A DNA stretch of 64,000 bases, from NCBI RefSeq assembly GCF_003391395.1, contig NZ_CP024190.1, positions 1,302,001-1,366,000 of the forward strand, given 5' to 3'. How positions within the stretch are numbered: the first letter of the stretch is position 1; each line of letters starts with the position of its first letter. The notes beneath the pieces were generated by a model that did no database searches, had not been told where the DNA came from, and saw only the letters and a list, made by a program, of their open reading frames with translations. Of the stretch, positions 1-8,131 are shown one piece after another. The translations under genes were made by a program, and so were the position numbers. The stretch is from Mycobacterium marinum (GTDB taxonomy: Bacteria > Actinomycetota > Actinomycetes > Mycobacteriales > Mycobacteriaceae).

Positions 1-649
1 CGCTGCTGTGGGTGCGGTGCATCAGAAGCGCTCCGCACTCGGTGTTCTCGTGGTCGACGGCCTGCAGCGGGTGCTCCAGGATTGCCGACACGCGCGGGTC
101 ATCCGAGGTTTCCGGCTGGTCCTCGTTGGTGACCAGTTCGGACTGCACGGTTATCCGGGCGAAGTCGTCGACGGCCTCCACGATGTACTCGATGGCCGCG
201 ACGCTGCGATGCGACAGCGATACCAGCCGGGTCGATACGACCTTGACCTGCTTGTCCGCCGGCGAGCGCCAGTGGGTGCGGCGGGTCAGTGTCCCGGCGC
301 GCAGATCGAGAATGCGCTCATGGGAGAGCAATTCGCCATAGCGCACGTCGAAGGGTTCGTCGTCGACCAGCAGTCGCAGGATCTTGCCGTTGGTGACGTC
401 GACGACGGTCTGGCCGGCCTCCGGGTAGCCGTACCCGGCTTCGGCATAGGGCAGCGGGCGGATCTCGAAAAACGAGTTGAGGTAGGTGCCCGGCAGGCCG
501 TAGGGCTCACCCTCGTCGAGGTTGCCGCGCAAGCCGATATGCCCGTTGGACAGGGCGAAGATCGACTCGGACTGGGCCAGCAGATTCAAGTCCAGCCGCG
601 TCTCGCGAACCTGCCACGGTTCGACGGGAAAGGCTTCTTCGCTGATCAT
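1..649 (-). CDS. GH65 family glycoside phosphorylase, N-terminal part (runs off the window)
   Basis: The reverse strand reads open from an ATG at 649 to the window edge, giving about 216 residues. The N-terminus is that of glycoside hydrolase family 65 (trehalose, maltose or kojibiose phosphorylase), with the family-typical stretch SESIFALSNGHIGLRG near residues 28-43 and a beta-sandwich-like pattern after it. The catalytic barrel lies outside the window, so the substrate cannot be read. Its ATG overlaps the stop of the upstream HAD gene by 4 bases (ATGA), which implies translational coupling. GH65 enzymes commonly pair with beta-phosphoglucomutase: the phosphorylase releases beta-glucose-1-phosphate and the mutase converts it to glucose-6-phosphate. 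This is the counterpart of M. tuberculosis Rv3401. It is incomplete only because the window ends. Confidence 0.9.
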   Translation of the reverse strand, partial: MISEEAFPVEPWQVRETRLDLNLLAQSESIFALSNGHIGLRGNLDEGEPYGLPGTYLNSFFEIRPLPYAEAGYGYPEAGQTVVDVTNGKILRLLVDDEPFDVRYGELLSHERILDLRAGTLTRRTHWRSPADKQVKVVSTRLVSLSHRSVAAIEYIVEAVDDFARITVQSELVTNEDQPETSDDPRVSAILEHPLQAVDHENTECGALLMHRTHSS

Positions 650-1386
650 GACTGCAGCAGTTCGGCGAGATCGGTTATTACGACGTCGGCGCCGTTGCGC
701 CGCAAATCTTGCGCCTGGCCCACTCGGTCAACACCCACCACGTAGCCGAAGTTACCGGCCCGACCGGCCTGCACGCCCGAAATTGCGTCCTCAAACACTG
801 CGGCCGCATCCGGGGCGGTGTCGAGCAGCTGCGCTCCCCGCAGGTAGGAGTCGGGAGCCGGCTTGCCCGCGATGTGTTCCTCGCGCAACCTCACGCCGTC
901 CACCCGCTGTTGGATGAACCGGTCCAGGCCGGTGATTTCGAGCACGTCGCGGGTATTGGCGCTCGACGACACCACGGCGATGCTCAGGCCCGCGGCCGAG
1001 ACTGCCTCGAGATAGCGCCGGGAACCCTCGAACACATCCACGCCGTCTTTCTTCAGCACCTTTTGGAACATGTCGTTTTTGCGGTTGCCCAGGCCGTACA
1101 CCGTTTCGAGGTCGCCGGGATCATCGGGACTGCCGTCGGGAAGCTGGATTCCCCGGCTGCTCAGAAAGGAGCGCACCCCGTCTTCTCGCTTCTTGCCGTC
1201 CACATACTGCCGGTAGTCGGCGGCCGGGTCGAAGGGGACGAACTGCTCGCCCGTGCGCTCGGCACGCTCGGAGAGGTATGCGTCGAACATGGCTTTCCAG
1301 GCCTTGGTATGGACGCTGGCGGTGTCGGTGAGCACACCATCCAGGTCAAACAGACAGGCACGGACCTTCTCTGGGAGACCCAGCAC
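646..1386 (-). CDS. HAD-superfamily sugar-phosphate mutase (beta-phosphoglucomutase-like)
   Basis: This 246-residue protein begins with HAD motif I, DLDGVLTDT (about residues 14-22), in which the first Asp is the nucleophile and the second the acid/base. It later shows VVSSSA (motif II), GKPAPD (motif III lysine) and VFEDAISGVQAG (motif IV). The insert between motifs I and II is a helical C1 cap, as in beta-phosphoglucomutase. The start used is the GTG at 1386. It is the first gene of a coupled pair with the GH65 phosphorylase. The inferred role is isomerising beta-glucose-1-phosphate from disaccharide phosphorolysis. It is the counterpart of Rv3400, which is sometimes labelled otsB1-like; the cap type argues for mutase rather than trehalose-phosphate phosphatase. 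Confidence 0.88.
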   Translation of the reverse strand: MLGLPEKVRACLFDLDGVLTDTASVHTKAWKAMFDAYLSERAERTGEQFVPFDPAADYRQYVDGKKREDGVRSFLSSRGIQLPDGSPDDPGDLETVYGLGNRKNDMFQKVLKKDGVDVFEGSRRYLEAVSAAGLSIAVVSSSANTRDVLEITGLDRFIQQRVDGVRLREEHIAGKPAPDSYLRGAQLLDTAPDAAAVFEDAISGVQAGRAGNFGYVVGVDRVGQAQDLRRNGADVVITDLAELLQS

Positions 1387-1578
1387 GGGGGACCTCGCTT
1401 CCGGGTTGTTCGGGCGCTACCAGTTCACCATGCCCGCTCGGGTACCGCGCAGGGTTACTGCCCACCGGTGTACCAAACGCGGCCGCTACGTGCAGGTGCG
1501 TCGCGTCGGCTTCGGACGCTCGTGCAGGTTATTGGTGCACCGATCCGGAAAAGCCCGGAGATACGTTGTCTGGTGGGG

Positions 1579-1980
1579 TCAGGCGGCGAGGATGGCCAGG
1601 CGCTGCAATGGCGTGCGATCGAAGTAGACGTCATTTCGGCTCAGCCGATCGCCGTGCGTCAAAGCCAGATCCATGCCGTCGATCTCGACCTCGGTATCGC
1701 GGCCGATGAACCGGAAGCTGGCCCGCCAGAGCACCGCGGCGCCGTCCTCGTGGCGCAGGGGATAGGCCTCTCGCAAGGTCCAGTGCATCTGCCAGCGGTC
1801 GAAAAGCTTCGTCAAGTAGTGGCGCAGGGCCGCAGACCCCTCCACGAAGCCGCGGGTGTTCGGGTCGCGATAGCGAACGTCGGCGGTGTAGCAGCCGACG
1901 ACGCGGTCCACTTCCCGGGTGTTCCAGGCTTGCAAGAGCCGCTCGGCCAGCTCGATGGCCTGTTCTCGGTGCATGGGCAC
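1579..1980 (-). CDS. SnoaL-like / NTF2-fold protein
   Basis: This 133-residue protein has the pattern of SnoaL-type NTF2-fold proteins: an N-terminal helix with WNTREVDRVVGCYTADVRYRDP, then alternating strands rich in Trp, Arg and His that would line a conical pocket. Family members are polyketide cyclases, isomerases or proteins of unknown function, and no specific catalytic set is visible here. The start is the GTG at 1980 or an ATG two codons in (1974). It is transcribed divergently from the TetR gene at 2025, and the two 17-bp palindromes between them make it the likely target of that repressor. The substrate is unknown. Confidence 0.8.
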   Translation of the reverse strand: MPMHREQAIELAERLLQAWNTREVDRVVGCYTADVRYRDPNTRGFVEGSAALRHYLTKLFDRWQMHWTLREAYPLRHEDGAAVLWRASFRFIGRDTEVEIDGMDLALTHGDRLSRNDVYFDRTPLQRLAILAA

Positions 1981-1982
1981 TC

Positions 1983-2020
1983 CTAGAGTAATTCTCTAGT
2001 TTTCCAGAGTGTTACTCTGG
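1983..2020. promoter_or_regulatory. Two 17-bp palindromes, probable TetR operator
   Basis: The 44-bp gap between the divergent SnoaL-like and TetR genes holds two perfect palindromes: CTAGAGTAATTCTCTAG at 1983-1999 and CCAGAGTGTTACTCTGG at 2004-2020. They share the half-site AGAGT and their centres are 21 bp apart, about two helical turns. Such paired same-face sites are typical for cooperative binding by TetR-family dimers. Their place between the start codons suggests control of both genes. Binding by this particular TetR is inference. Confidence 0.75.
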
Positions 2021-2024
2021 CAGC

Positions 2025-2642
2025 ATGGCCGGCACCCGGACAACCGCCCGTGCCGGCGGTGATCGGCGCGCGGCGATCACCGAGGCCGCGCTGAATCGGT
2101 TTCTCAGCCAAGGCATCGACGCCACCGCACTGCGGCAGATCCAGCGCGATGCCGGTGTCAGCAATGGCAGTTTTTTCCACCATTTCCCGAGCAAGGAAGT
2201 GCTGGCGGCGGCCGTCTACGTCGACTGCGTAACGCGTTACCAGCAGGCGTTGCTCAAGGATCTGGCGCGCTACCCGGATGCGGAGTCGGCGGTGCGCGGG
2301 ATTGTCGGCATGCACCTGAGCTGGTGCACCGAGCACCCGGAGATGGCGCGATTTCTCATCACGATGACCGAGCCCGCCGTGCACCGCGCGGCCGCCGGCG
2401 AGCTGAGGTTGCACAACGAGCGCTTCGCGACCGCCGTGCAGACGTGGTGGCGCCCGCACGCTCACTACGGGGCGCTACGCCCCCTGAGCCCGGCGCACAG
2501 CCAGGCGCTCTGGCTGGGACCGGCCCAGGAGTTGGTGCGGGCCTGGTTGCTCGGCAACCTCGCCGACCCCCCGAATACCGCTGACGCGGCGATCCTTGCC
2601 GACGCGGCGTGGTTGTGCCTGCGGGCCGGCCCGGCCGGTTAG
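2025..2642 (+). CDS. TetR/AcrR-family transcriptional regulator
   Basis: This 205-residue protein has an N-terminal TetR helix-turn-helix at about residues 15-60 (AAITEAALNRFLSQGIDA, then IQRDAGVSNGSFFHHFPSKE; the SFFHHFPSKE segment is the family hallmark). A variable all-helical ligand-binding domain follows. The ATG at 2025 lies 4 bases after the second operator palindrome. It probably represses itself and the divergent SnoaL-like gene. Its 3' end overlaps the end of the convergent MFS gene by 4 bases, the two stops sharing TTAG at 2639-2642. The ligand is not predictable. Confidence 0.9.
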   Translation: MAGTRTTARAGGDRRAAITEAALNRFLSQGIDATALRQIQRDAGVSNGSFFHHFPSKEVLAAAVYVDCVTRYQQALLKDLARYPDAESAVRGIVGMHLSWCTEHPEMARFLITMTEPAVHRAAAGELRLHNERFATAVQTWWRPHAHYGALRPLSPAHSQALWLGPAQELVRAWLLGNLADPPNTADAAILADAAWLCLRAGPAG

Positions 2643-4195
2643 GCCTGCGCGAGTGCCGGCTCGGTCTGTGCTGGTGTCGGTTGCCCGGCCCGGGCCGGCA
2701 GTAGCCAGCCGACAACGATCGCCGCTGCCAGTGCGATGCCGGCGCAGACCAGGGTTGCGACCTGCAGGCCGTCCAGGAACGCATGATTGACGGCGTCGCG
2801 TACCCCGGCGGCCGGTCCGGCCGGCAACTGGTCGATCACCTTGTGCGCCACCGCCATCGAACCTTTCATGGCCGAACGCACGTCGGACGGGAGGGTGGCC
2901 AAGGCCGACGCCGAGCCGAGCTGGCCGGAGTAGACGGATGCGAAGACGCTGCCCGCGATGGCGACGCCGAGGGTGCCGCCGAGTTCGCGGGTGGTGTCGT
3001 TGACCGCCGAGCCGACTCCGGCCCTGTCGGCCGGCAACGATCCCATGATCGCCTCGGTGGCCGGCGCGGTGGTGAGGCCCAGGCCGCCGCCCAGCAGCAG
3101 CATCTGCAGTGCGATCTGGGTATACGGGGTTGTCGCGTCGGCCGTGGACGCCCACGCCAGCCCGGCGGCGAACACCGCCAAGCCGGCGGCGACCACGGCG
3201 GTGGTGCCCACCCGTTCCACCAGGCGGGGTCCCAGGATGGCGGCCAGTGCAATCGAGAGGGCGACCGGTAGCAACCGCACCCCGGTCTGCAATGCCGTGT
3301 AGTCCTTGATGAATTGGAAGTACTGAGTGATGACGAAGATGAACCCGAACAGCGTCAAAAAGCCCGCGGTCACCGCCAGGCTGCCACCGGAGAACCGGCG
3401 GTTGGCGAACACCGATACGTCCAACATCGGATGGCTGCTGCGCCGCTCCCACAGCGCGAATCCCACCAGAACGATTGCCGCCGCGATGAAGCCGCCGCTG
3501 GCGCGGGTGCTGGTCCATCCCCAGTTGGGCGCTTCGATGATGGTGTAGACCAGCGCCGTGATGCCGACCGCGGACAGCATCAGGCCGGGAACGTCGACGC
3601 GGGGTGCCGCCGGGTCGCGGGAGGTCGGTACGAACAGGATGGCGCCGGCCATGGCTGCGACCGCAATCGGAACGTTCACCAAAAAGATCGAGCCCCAGGA
3701 GAAGTGTTCGAGCAGCCAGCCGCCGGTGATCGGTCCGACGGCGACCCCGACGCCCACCATGGCCGTCCACAGCCCGATCGCCTTGGCGCGCGGAACCGGG
3801 TCGGTGAAGATGTTGGTGATCAATCCCAGCGTGGTCGGAAAGATGACCGCGGCTCCGACGCCCATGGCGGCGCGCGCCGCAATCAACGTATCCGCCGAAT
3901 TCACCTGTGCGGCAAGGGCGGAAGTGAGCGCGAACAAGATGAGGCCGGCGCTGAGCCAGCCTCGCCTGCCGTAGCGGTCGCTAAGGCTGCCGGCCGACAG
4001 CAGCAGTCCCGACATGACCAGGGTGTACGCGTCGACGATCCACTGCAGTTGTGCGGTATCTGCCCCCAGTTGGCGCGACAGCGTGGGCAGGGCGACGTTG
4101 ACGATGGTGGCGTCCACGCTGATCACGAAGACGGATAGGCAGATAACGGCAAGCGCGAGGATCGGGTGATCCCGGAAGACGGGCTGAATACGCAT
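2639..4195 (-). CDS. MFS drug:H+ antiporter of the DHA2 (EmrB/QacA, 14-TMS) type
   Basis: From the ATG at 4195 this is a 518-residue polytopic membrane protein. It shows MFS motif D1 in the first helix (VISVDATIVNVALPTL), motif A in the first loop (LSDRYGRRG), and the Gly/Pro-rich motif C in helix 5 (GVGVAVGPITGGWL). The length and about 14 hydrophobic segments match the DHA2 family, proton-driven exporters of drugs, dyes or lipophilic compounds. An upstream in-frame start at 4231 would add 12 hydrophobic residues over the promoter and is less likely. It is divergent from the HxlR regulator at 4274, which probably controls it. The substrate is unknown. Confidence 0.9.
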   Translation of the reverse strand: MRIQPVFRDHPILALAVICLSVFVISVDATIVNVALPTLSRQLGADTAQLQWIVDAYTLVMSGLLLSAGSLSDRYGRRGWLSAGLILFALTSALAAQVNSADTLIAARAAMGVGAAVIFPTTLGLITNIFTDPVPRAKAIGLWTAMVGVGVAVGPITGGWLLEHFSWGSIFLVNVPIAVAAMAGAILFVPTSRDPAAPRVDVPGLMLSAVGITALVYTIIEAPNWGWTSTRASGGFIAAAIVLVGFALWERRSSHPMLDVSVFANRRFSGGSLAVTAGFLTLFGFIFVITQYFQFIKDYTALQTGVRLLPVALSIALAAILGPRLVERVGTTAVVAAGLAVFAAGLAWASTADATTPYTQIALQMLLLGGGLGLTTAPATEAIMGSLPADRAGVGSAVNDTTRELGGTLGVAIAGSVFASVYSGQLGSASALATLPSDVRSAMKGSMAVAHKVIDQLPAGPAAGVRDAVNHAFLDGLQVATLVCAGIALAAAIVVGWLLPARAGQPTPAQTEPALAQA

Positions 4196-4227
4196 GGACA
4201 AGACGCTAAAGCTGATAAACAAATAAA

Positions 4228-4243
4228 TCAAGCAGAAACTTGA
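4228..4243. promoter_or_regulatory. Inverted repeat in the AT-rich MFS/HxlR intergenic region
   Basis: The 78-bp region between the divergent MFS and HxlR start codons is unusually AT-rich for this genome and contains TCAAG-CAGAAA-CTTGA, a 5-bp dyad with a 6-bp spacer. HxlR-type regulators often bind dyads between themselves and the gene they control. The repeat is short and could be chance. Confidence 0.35.
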
Positions 4244-4273
4244 ATAAAGTGTCTACGGTGGTAGGGTGACGCA

Positions 4274-4957
4274 GTGTCTGCCCGCAACTACAACCAGAAC
4301 TGCCCCATCGCCCGCGGGCTCGACATCCTCGGGGAGCGGTGGACCTTGCTGATCCTGCGCGAGTTGGTCGGCGGGCCCCGCCGCTACGGCGACCTGCGCG
4401 CCGAGTTGGCCGGCATTGCCACCAACTTGCTGGCGCAGCGACTCGCCGAGCTCCAAGAGCGCGGGCTCGTCGACCGAACCGAATTGCCCCCGCCGATCGG
4501 GCGGACCGTCTACACCCTCAGCGACGGCGGCTGGCGGCGGGTGTTGCCGGTCTTGCAGACCCTCGCGTGGTTCGGCCTGGACCTCATTGATCCGATCGAC
4601 GACTCGAGCGTGGTTTCGCCGTTGAACGGCTTCCTCGCCGGAATCCTGCTGGGCTTCGACCCGGCCCGCGCCCCGGGGTTGGCTGCGACCTACCGTGCCG
4701 AGATCGACGGGCGCCGTTTCGAGTTCGCGGTGGAGCGCGGTCGCCTCGGGCCCGCCCGCGGGGCCCCGACGGTGACGATCACCGCCGCTGCGCTAGACCT
4801 TGTCACGGCCCGTTTGGGGGCGGACGAAGCCACCCGAAAAGCGGCCCTGGGGCGGATCGACTTCGATGGCGACCCCGGCGCCATCGACGCGCTGTGCACC
4901 GCGTTTTCGTTGTCGGGGAATTCGCCGCGAGCCAGGGGCGCCGACAGCCGGTCCTAG
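4274..4957 (+). CDS. HxlR-family winged-helix regulator with C-terminal SCP2-like domain
   Basis: This is a 227-residue protein from a GTG. Residues about 8-100 are the HxlR winged helix, with the typical CPIARGLDILGERWTLLILR start (Cys10 is conserved in many redox- or quinone-sensing members) and LLAQRLAELQERGLVDR as the recognition region. The C-terminal half, about 120-225, resembles SCP2 sterol-carrier-like domains found fused to this family in actinobacteria, where they may bind a hydrophobic ligand. It is divergent from the DHA2 exporter, so export regulation by a lipophilic ligand is the natural inference. Confidence 0.87.
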   Translation: MSARNYNQNCPIARGLDILGERWTLLILRELVGGPRRYGDLRAELAGIATNLLAQRLAELQERGLVDRTELPPPIGRTVYTLSDGGWRRVLPVLQTLAWFGLDLIDPIDDSSVVSPLNGFLAGILLGFDPARAPGLAATYRAEIDGRRFEFAVERGRLGPARGAPTVTITAAALDLVTARLGADEATRKAALGRIDFDGDPGAIDALCTAFSLSGNSPRARGADSRS

Positions 4958-5035
4958 TGTCGGGAATCGGTGCCGGCGGGTGAGGCAGCACCGGTCGGCG
5001 AACCCGCTGGTGCTCAGCCTCTAGACTGATTGCCC

Positions 5036-6613
5036 GTGGCAGAACCCGTTGACCTCGATGTGGCTGGACCGGTGGGCCGGCCGGTGTTGGTGGTGGATTT
5101 CGGTGCGCAGTATGCGCAATTGATCGCCCGCCGGGTCCGGGAAGCGCGGGTGTTCTCGGAGGTGATCCCGCACACCACCTCGATCGAGGAGATCAAGGCC
5201 CGTGACCCGCTGGCGCTGGTGCTTTCCGGGGGGCCGGCCAGCGTGTATGCGCCGGGCGCTCCGCAGCTTGATCCGGCGCTGTTCGACCTGGGTCTGCCAG
5301 TGTTCGGTATCTGCTATGGCTTCCAGGTGATGGCACAGGCGCTCGGCGGAACGGTCGCTCATACCGGGACCAGCGAGTACGGCCGGACGGAGCTGAAAGT
5401 CCTTGGCGGCGACTTGCATTCAGACTTGCCCGACATCCAGCCGGTCTGGATGAGCCACGGTGACGCGGTCACCGCGGCCCCGGACGGATTCGAGGTCGTG
5501 GCCAGCAGCGCCGGTGCCGCGGTGGCCGCCTTCGAGAACCGGGAGCGACGCCTGGCCGGGGTGCAATATCACCCGGAGGTGATGCACACCCCGCACGGGC
5601 AACAGATCCTCGGCCGGTTTCTGCATGACTTCGCCGGGATCGGCGCCCGGTGGACCCCCGCCAATATCGCCAATGCGCTGATCGAGCAGGTACGCACGCA
5701 GATCGGCGATGGCCACGCCATCTGCGGACTGTCCGGTGGGGTGGATTCCGCGGTGGCCGCGGCGCTGGTGCAACGCGCCATCGGTGACCGGTTGACCTGT
5801 GTCTTCGTCGATCACGGGTTGTTGCGTGCCGGCGAGCGTGCGCAGGTGGAGCGCGACTTCGTGGCCGCGACCAAGGCCAATCTGGTCACCGTCGACGTGG
5901 CCGACACTTTCCTGGCGGCCCTGTCGGGTGTGACCGACCCCGAGGGCAAGCGCAAGATCATCGGTCGCCAGTTCATCCGGGCGTTCGAGGGCGCGGTGCG
6001 CGATGTGCTGGATGGCCGCGACATCGAGTTTCTGGTGCAGGGCACGCTGTATCCGGACGTGGTGGAATCCGGCGGAGGCAGCGGCACCGCCAACATCAAG
6101 AGCCACCACAATGTCGGCGGTCTGCCCGACGATCTGAAGTTCACCCTGGTCGAGCCGTTGCGGCTGCTGTTCAAGGACGAGGTGCGCGCGGTCGGGCGGG
6201 AGTTGGGTCTGCCGGAGGAGATCGTTGCGCGCCAACCTTTTCCGGGGCCGGGCCTGGGCATCCGGATCGTCGGGGAGGTCACCGGGCAGCGGCTGGACAC
6301 GCTGCGTCGCGCCGACTCGATCGCACGCGAGGAGTTGACCGCGGCGGGCCTGGACAACCAGATCTGGCAGTGTCCGGTGGTGCTGCTGGCCGATGTCCGC
6401 TCGGTCGGAGTGCAGGGCGACAACCGCACCTACGGGCATCCGATCGTGCTGCGGCCGGTGTCCAGCGAGGACGCCATGACCGCTGACTGGACCCGGGTGC
6501 CCTTCGAGGTGCTCGAGCGCATCTCGACCCGCATCACCAACGAGGTGCCCGAGGTCAACCGCGTGGTGCTGGATGTCACCAGCAAGCCGCCGGGCACCAT
6601 CGAGTGGGAATAA
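5036..6613 (+). CDS. guaA: GMP synthase (glutamine-hydrolysing)
   Basis: This enzyme amidates XMP to GMP with glutamine and ATP, the last step of de novo GMP synthesis. From the GTG at 5036 it is 525 residues, the length of the M. tuberculosis enzyme; a TTG two codons earlier (5030) is also possible. The class I glutamine amidotransferase domain has the nucleophile Cys93 in FGICYGF and the His/Glu in YHPEVMHT. The ATP-pyrophosphatase P-loop is SGGVDS starting near Ser233. The C-terminal dimerisation domain ends in KPPGTIEWE. All key motifs are intact. Cytosolic and essential in most bacteria. The neighbours phyA and idsA1, adjacent in M. tuberculosis, are absent here and replaced by the TetR/MFS/HxlR genes. 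Confidence 0.98.
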   Translation: MAEPVDLDVAGPVGRPVLVVDFGAQYAQLIARRVREARVFSEVIPHTTSIEEIKARDPLALVLSGGPASVYAPGAPQLDPALFDLGLPVFGICYGFQVMAQALGGTVAHTGTSEYGRTELKVLGGDLHSDLPDIQPVWMSHGDAVTAAPDGFEVVASSAGAAVAAFENRERRLAGVQYHPEVMHTPHGQQILGRFLHDFAGIGARWTPANIANALIEQVRTQIGDGHAICGLSGGVDSAVAAALVQRAIGDRLTCVFVDHGLLRAGERAQVERDFVAATKANLVTVDVADTFLAALSGVTDPEGKRKIIGRQFIRAFEGAVRDVLDGRDIEFLVQGTLYPDVVESGGGSGTANIKSHHNVGGLPDDLKFTLVEPLRLLFKDEVRAVGRELGLPEEIVARQPFPGPGLGIRIVGEVTGQRLDTLRRADSIAREELTAAGLDNQIWQCPVVLLADVRSVGVQGDNRTYGHPIVLRPVSSEDAMTADWTRVPFEVLERISTRITNEVPEVNRVVLDVTSKPPGTIEWE

Positions 6614-6668
6614 GAGTGCCGCGACACTTAACCGGTTGCGAAGACGCGCCGGCGCGAGTCGCGGTGGT

Positions 6669-7358
6669 TTAAGTCTCGACGAGTTCGCGCCTGCCGTAGG
6701 TGATGGTCGCGGCGCGCCAGCAGCCCCCGGCCTCGTTGACGAGCCGACGTGCGATATCCACATCATCGTTGCCGGCGACCAGGATCAGGGTGTGGTCGTC
6801 AGTGCTGATCGATCCGCCCAGCAGTCGGTCCCGGGCAACCGCATCTGCCATCAGCGCCTGGCCCAAGCGCGGGGCATCGATGTCCGGCACGTCAATGGTG
6901 AAGGCATTCGCCGCGGGCGCACCTTGCGGTAGGTATTCGAAGGTCAGCACAGATCCCTGGTCGAATTGGTTGCGCAGCGCCTCGGCGACGTTGTGCAACG
7001 TGGGTGCATCGACAACGCACACGTGGAATTCGCGCGAGCGCTCGTAGGTGTTCTGGTGCAGCTCGTCTGACCACAGCACCCCATTGACCAGTCTCGATCC
7101 CGTCATCGCCGCACCGTTTTGCGCGATCGTGGCGGCAGCTTGCATCTCGAACAGCTGCAACTGGTCGTGCGATTGGCTGGAGTCGGGATCGGTGCTGACG
7201 GCGGTGTTGTTGGTGGCGAATATCTCCGCCGGCCGGCATGCTGGTTCCTCGCCTCTGGCGGGGGCCGGCGCCACCCAGGAAGACGAGCCGCCGCACGCCA
7301 CCAGGAGCGCCGCCAGCGCTGAGAGGGTTTTTCGGGACCGCACAATGCAGCGTCTCAT
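6669..7358 (-). CDS. Putative exported lipoprotein of unknown function (Rv3395A-like)
   Basis: This 229-residue protein has an arginine-rich N-region, a hydrophobic core and a lipobox-like LVAC, placing the candidate lipidated cysteine at residue 22. The mature part has two further cysteines and no enzymatic motif I recognise. It is divergent from imuA', the two starts being about 107 bp apart with the SOS box between them. The same arrangement (Rv3395A beside Rv3395c) occurs in M. tuberculosis, so it may be part of the damage-inducible locus. Function unknown; secretion is inferred from the N-terminus only. Confidence 0.78.
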   Translation of the reverse strand: MRRCIVRSRKTLSALAALLVACGGSSSWVAPAPARGEEPACRPAEIFATNNTAVSTDPDSSQSHDQLQLFEMQAAATIAQNGAAMTGSRLVNGVLWSDELHQNTYERSREFHVCVVDAPTLHNVAEALRNQFDQGSVLTFEYLPQGAPAANAFTIDVPDIDAPRLGQALMADAVARDRLLGGSISTDDHTLILVAGNDDVDIARRLVNEAGGCWRAATITYGRRELVET

Positions 7359-7414
7359 GGGCGTTTGAGGGCTGTCTTGACGGGGTTCGTGGCCGCGGTG
7401 TTTACTCGACCCTA

Positions 7415-7430
7415 TCGAACATACTTTCGA
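7415..7430. promoter_or_regulatory. LexA/SOS box of imuA'-imuB
   Basis: TCGAACATACTTTCGA fits the mycobacterial SOS box (TCGAAC-N4-GTTCGA) with one mismatch in the second half. It lies 35 bases before the imuA' ATG and includes TACTTT, a possible -10 element, so LexA would cover the promoter. The identical 16 bases precede dnaE2 at 17208-17223. Confidence 0.92.
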
Positions 7431-7465
7431 AAATGCTCGGTTGGAAAGTCGGTAGGAGGCCTGTC

Positions 7466-8125
7466 ATGACCACGGCTTTGGCCTCCGATCGGCGGCACGA
7501 AAACCGTGCTGAACAGCTGGAATCGCTGCGTCGGCAGATCGCCGTGTTGTCCGGGAAGCCGGCTGGGAAAGCCGTCGAGCCTTCCGCTGACCCGCTGGCG
7601 ATTCCGGCTGGGGTGGCTGGGGTGGCCCTGCCCCGGGGCACGGTAGCGGTGCTGTCCGGGGCCCGGTCACTGCTGCTGAACATGGTGGCCGCGGTGACGG
7701 CGGCCGGTGGCAACGCCGCCATTGTCGGCCAGCCGGATATCGGACTGCTCGCCGCCGTGGAGATGGGGGCGGATCTGAGCCGGCTCGCGGTCATCCCGGA
7801 TCCCGGAACGGATCCGGTGGAGGTGGCGGCGGTGCTCATCGATGGCATGGACCTGGTGGTGCTCGGCCTTGATGGCCAGCGGGTGTCACGGACACGGGCG
7901 CGGGCGGTGGTGGCCCGGGCCCGTCATAGAGGTTGCACCCTGCTAGTCACCGACGGTGACTGGGAGGGGGCGCCGACGCGGTTGGAGGCCCGGGTTTGCG
8001 GCTATGAGATCACGGTGGGTAACCGGGGCGCGCCGACACCGGGATTCGGGCGCATCAGCGCCGTGCGGTTACAGGTCAGCGGGATATGTGCGGGACGATC
8101 GATCGGCCGGGTGCGAACGGGGTGA
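7466..8125 (+). CDS. imuA': ImuA' mutasome protein
   Basis: ImuA' is the small RecA-like partner of the mycobacterial mutasome, needed with ImuB and DnaE2 for damage-induced mutagenesis. The ATG at 7466 is chosen because TAGGAGG sits 6 bases upstream; in-frame ATG and earlier codons at 7433 and before overlap the SOS box. The 220 residues show a coiled N-terminus (RAEQLESLRRQIAVL) and an ATPase-like core that lacks a proper Walker A (GTVAVLSGARSLLLN). This is as expected for ImuA', which is a degenerate RecA-fold protein. It is followed after 6 bases by imuB, forming an operon under the SOS box. Confidence 0.92.
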   Translation: MTTALASDRRHENRAEQLESLRRQIAVLSGKPAGKAVEPSADPLAIPAGVAGVALPRGTVAVLSGARSLLLNMVAAVTAAGGNAAIVGQPDIGLLAAVEMGADLSRLAVIPDPGTDPVEVAAVLIDGMDLVVLGLDGQRVSRTRARAVVARARHRGCTLLVTDGDWEGAPTRLEARVCGYEITVGNRGAPTPGFGRISAVRLQVSGICAGRSIGRVRTG

Positions 8126-8131
8126 GTTCGG

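Noticed and set aside
709..1986. Long plus-strand open frame (425 codons) opposite the HAD and SnoaL-like genes
   Set aside because: It is antisense to two well-supported genes, has no family motifs and an amino-acid mix typical of GC-rich shadow frames.
5420..6766. 448-codon minus-strand frame over guaA
   Set aside because: Antisense to a fully conserved guaA, no domain pattern, Arg/His-rich shadow composition.
7238..7465. Longer imuA' starts, including the ATG at 7433
   Set aside because: They overlap the SOS box and promoter or lack a ribosome site, while TAGGAGG stands just before the ATG at 7466.
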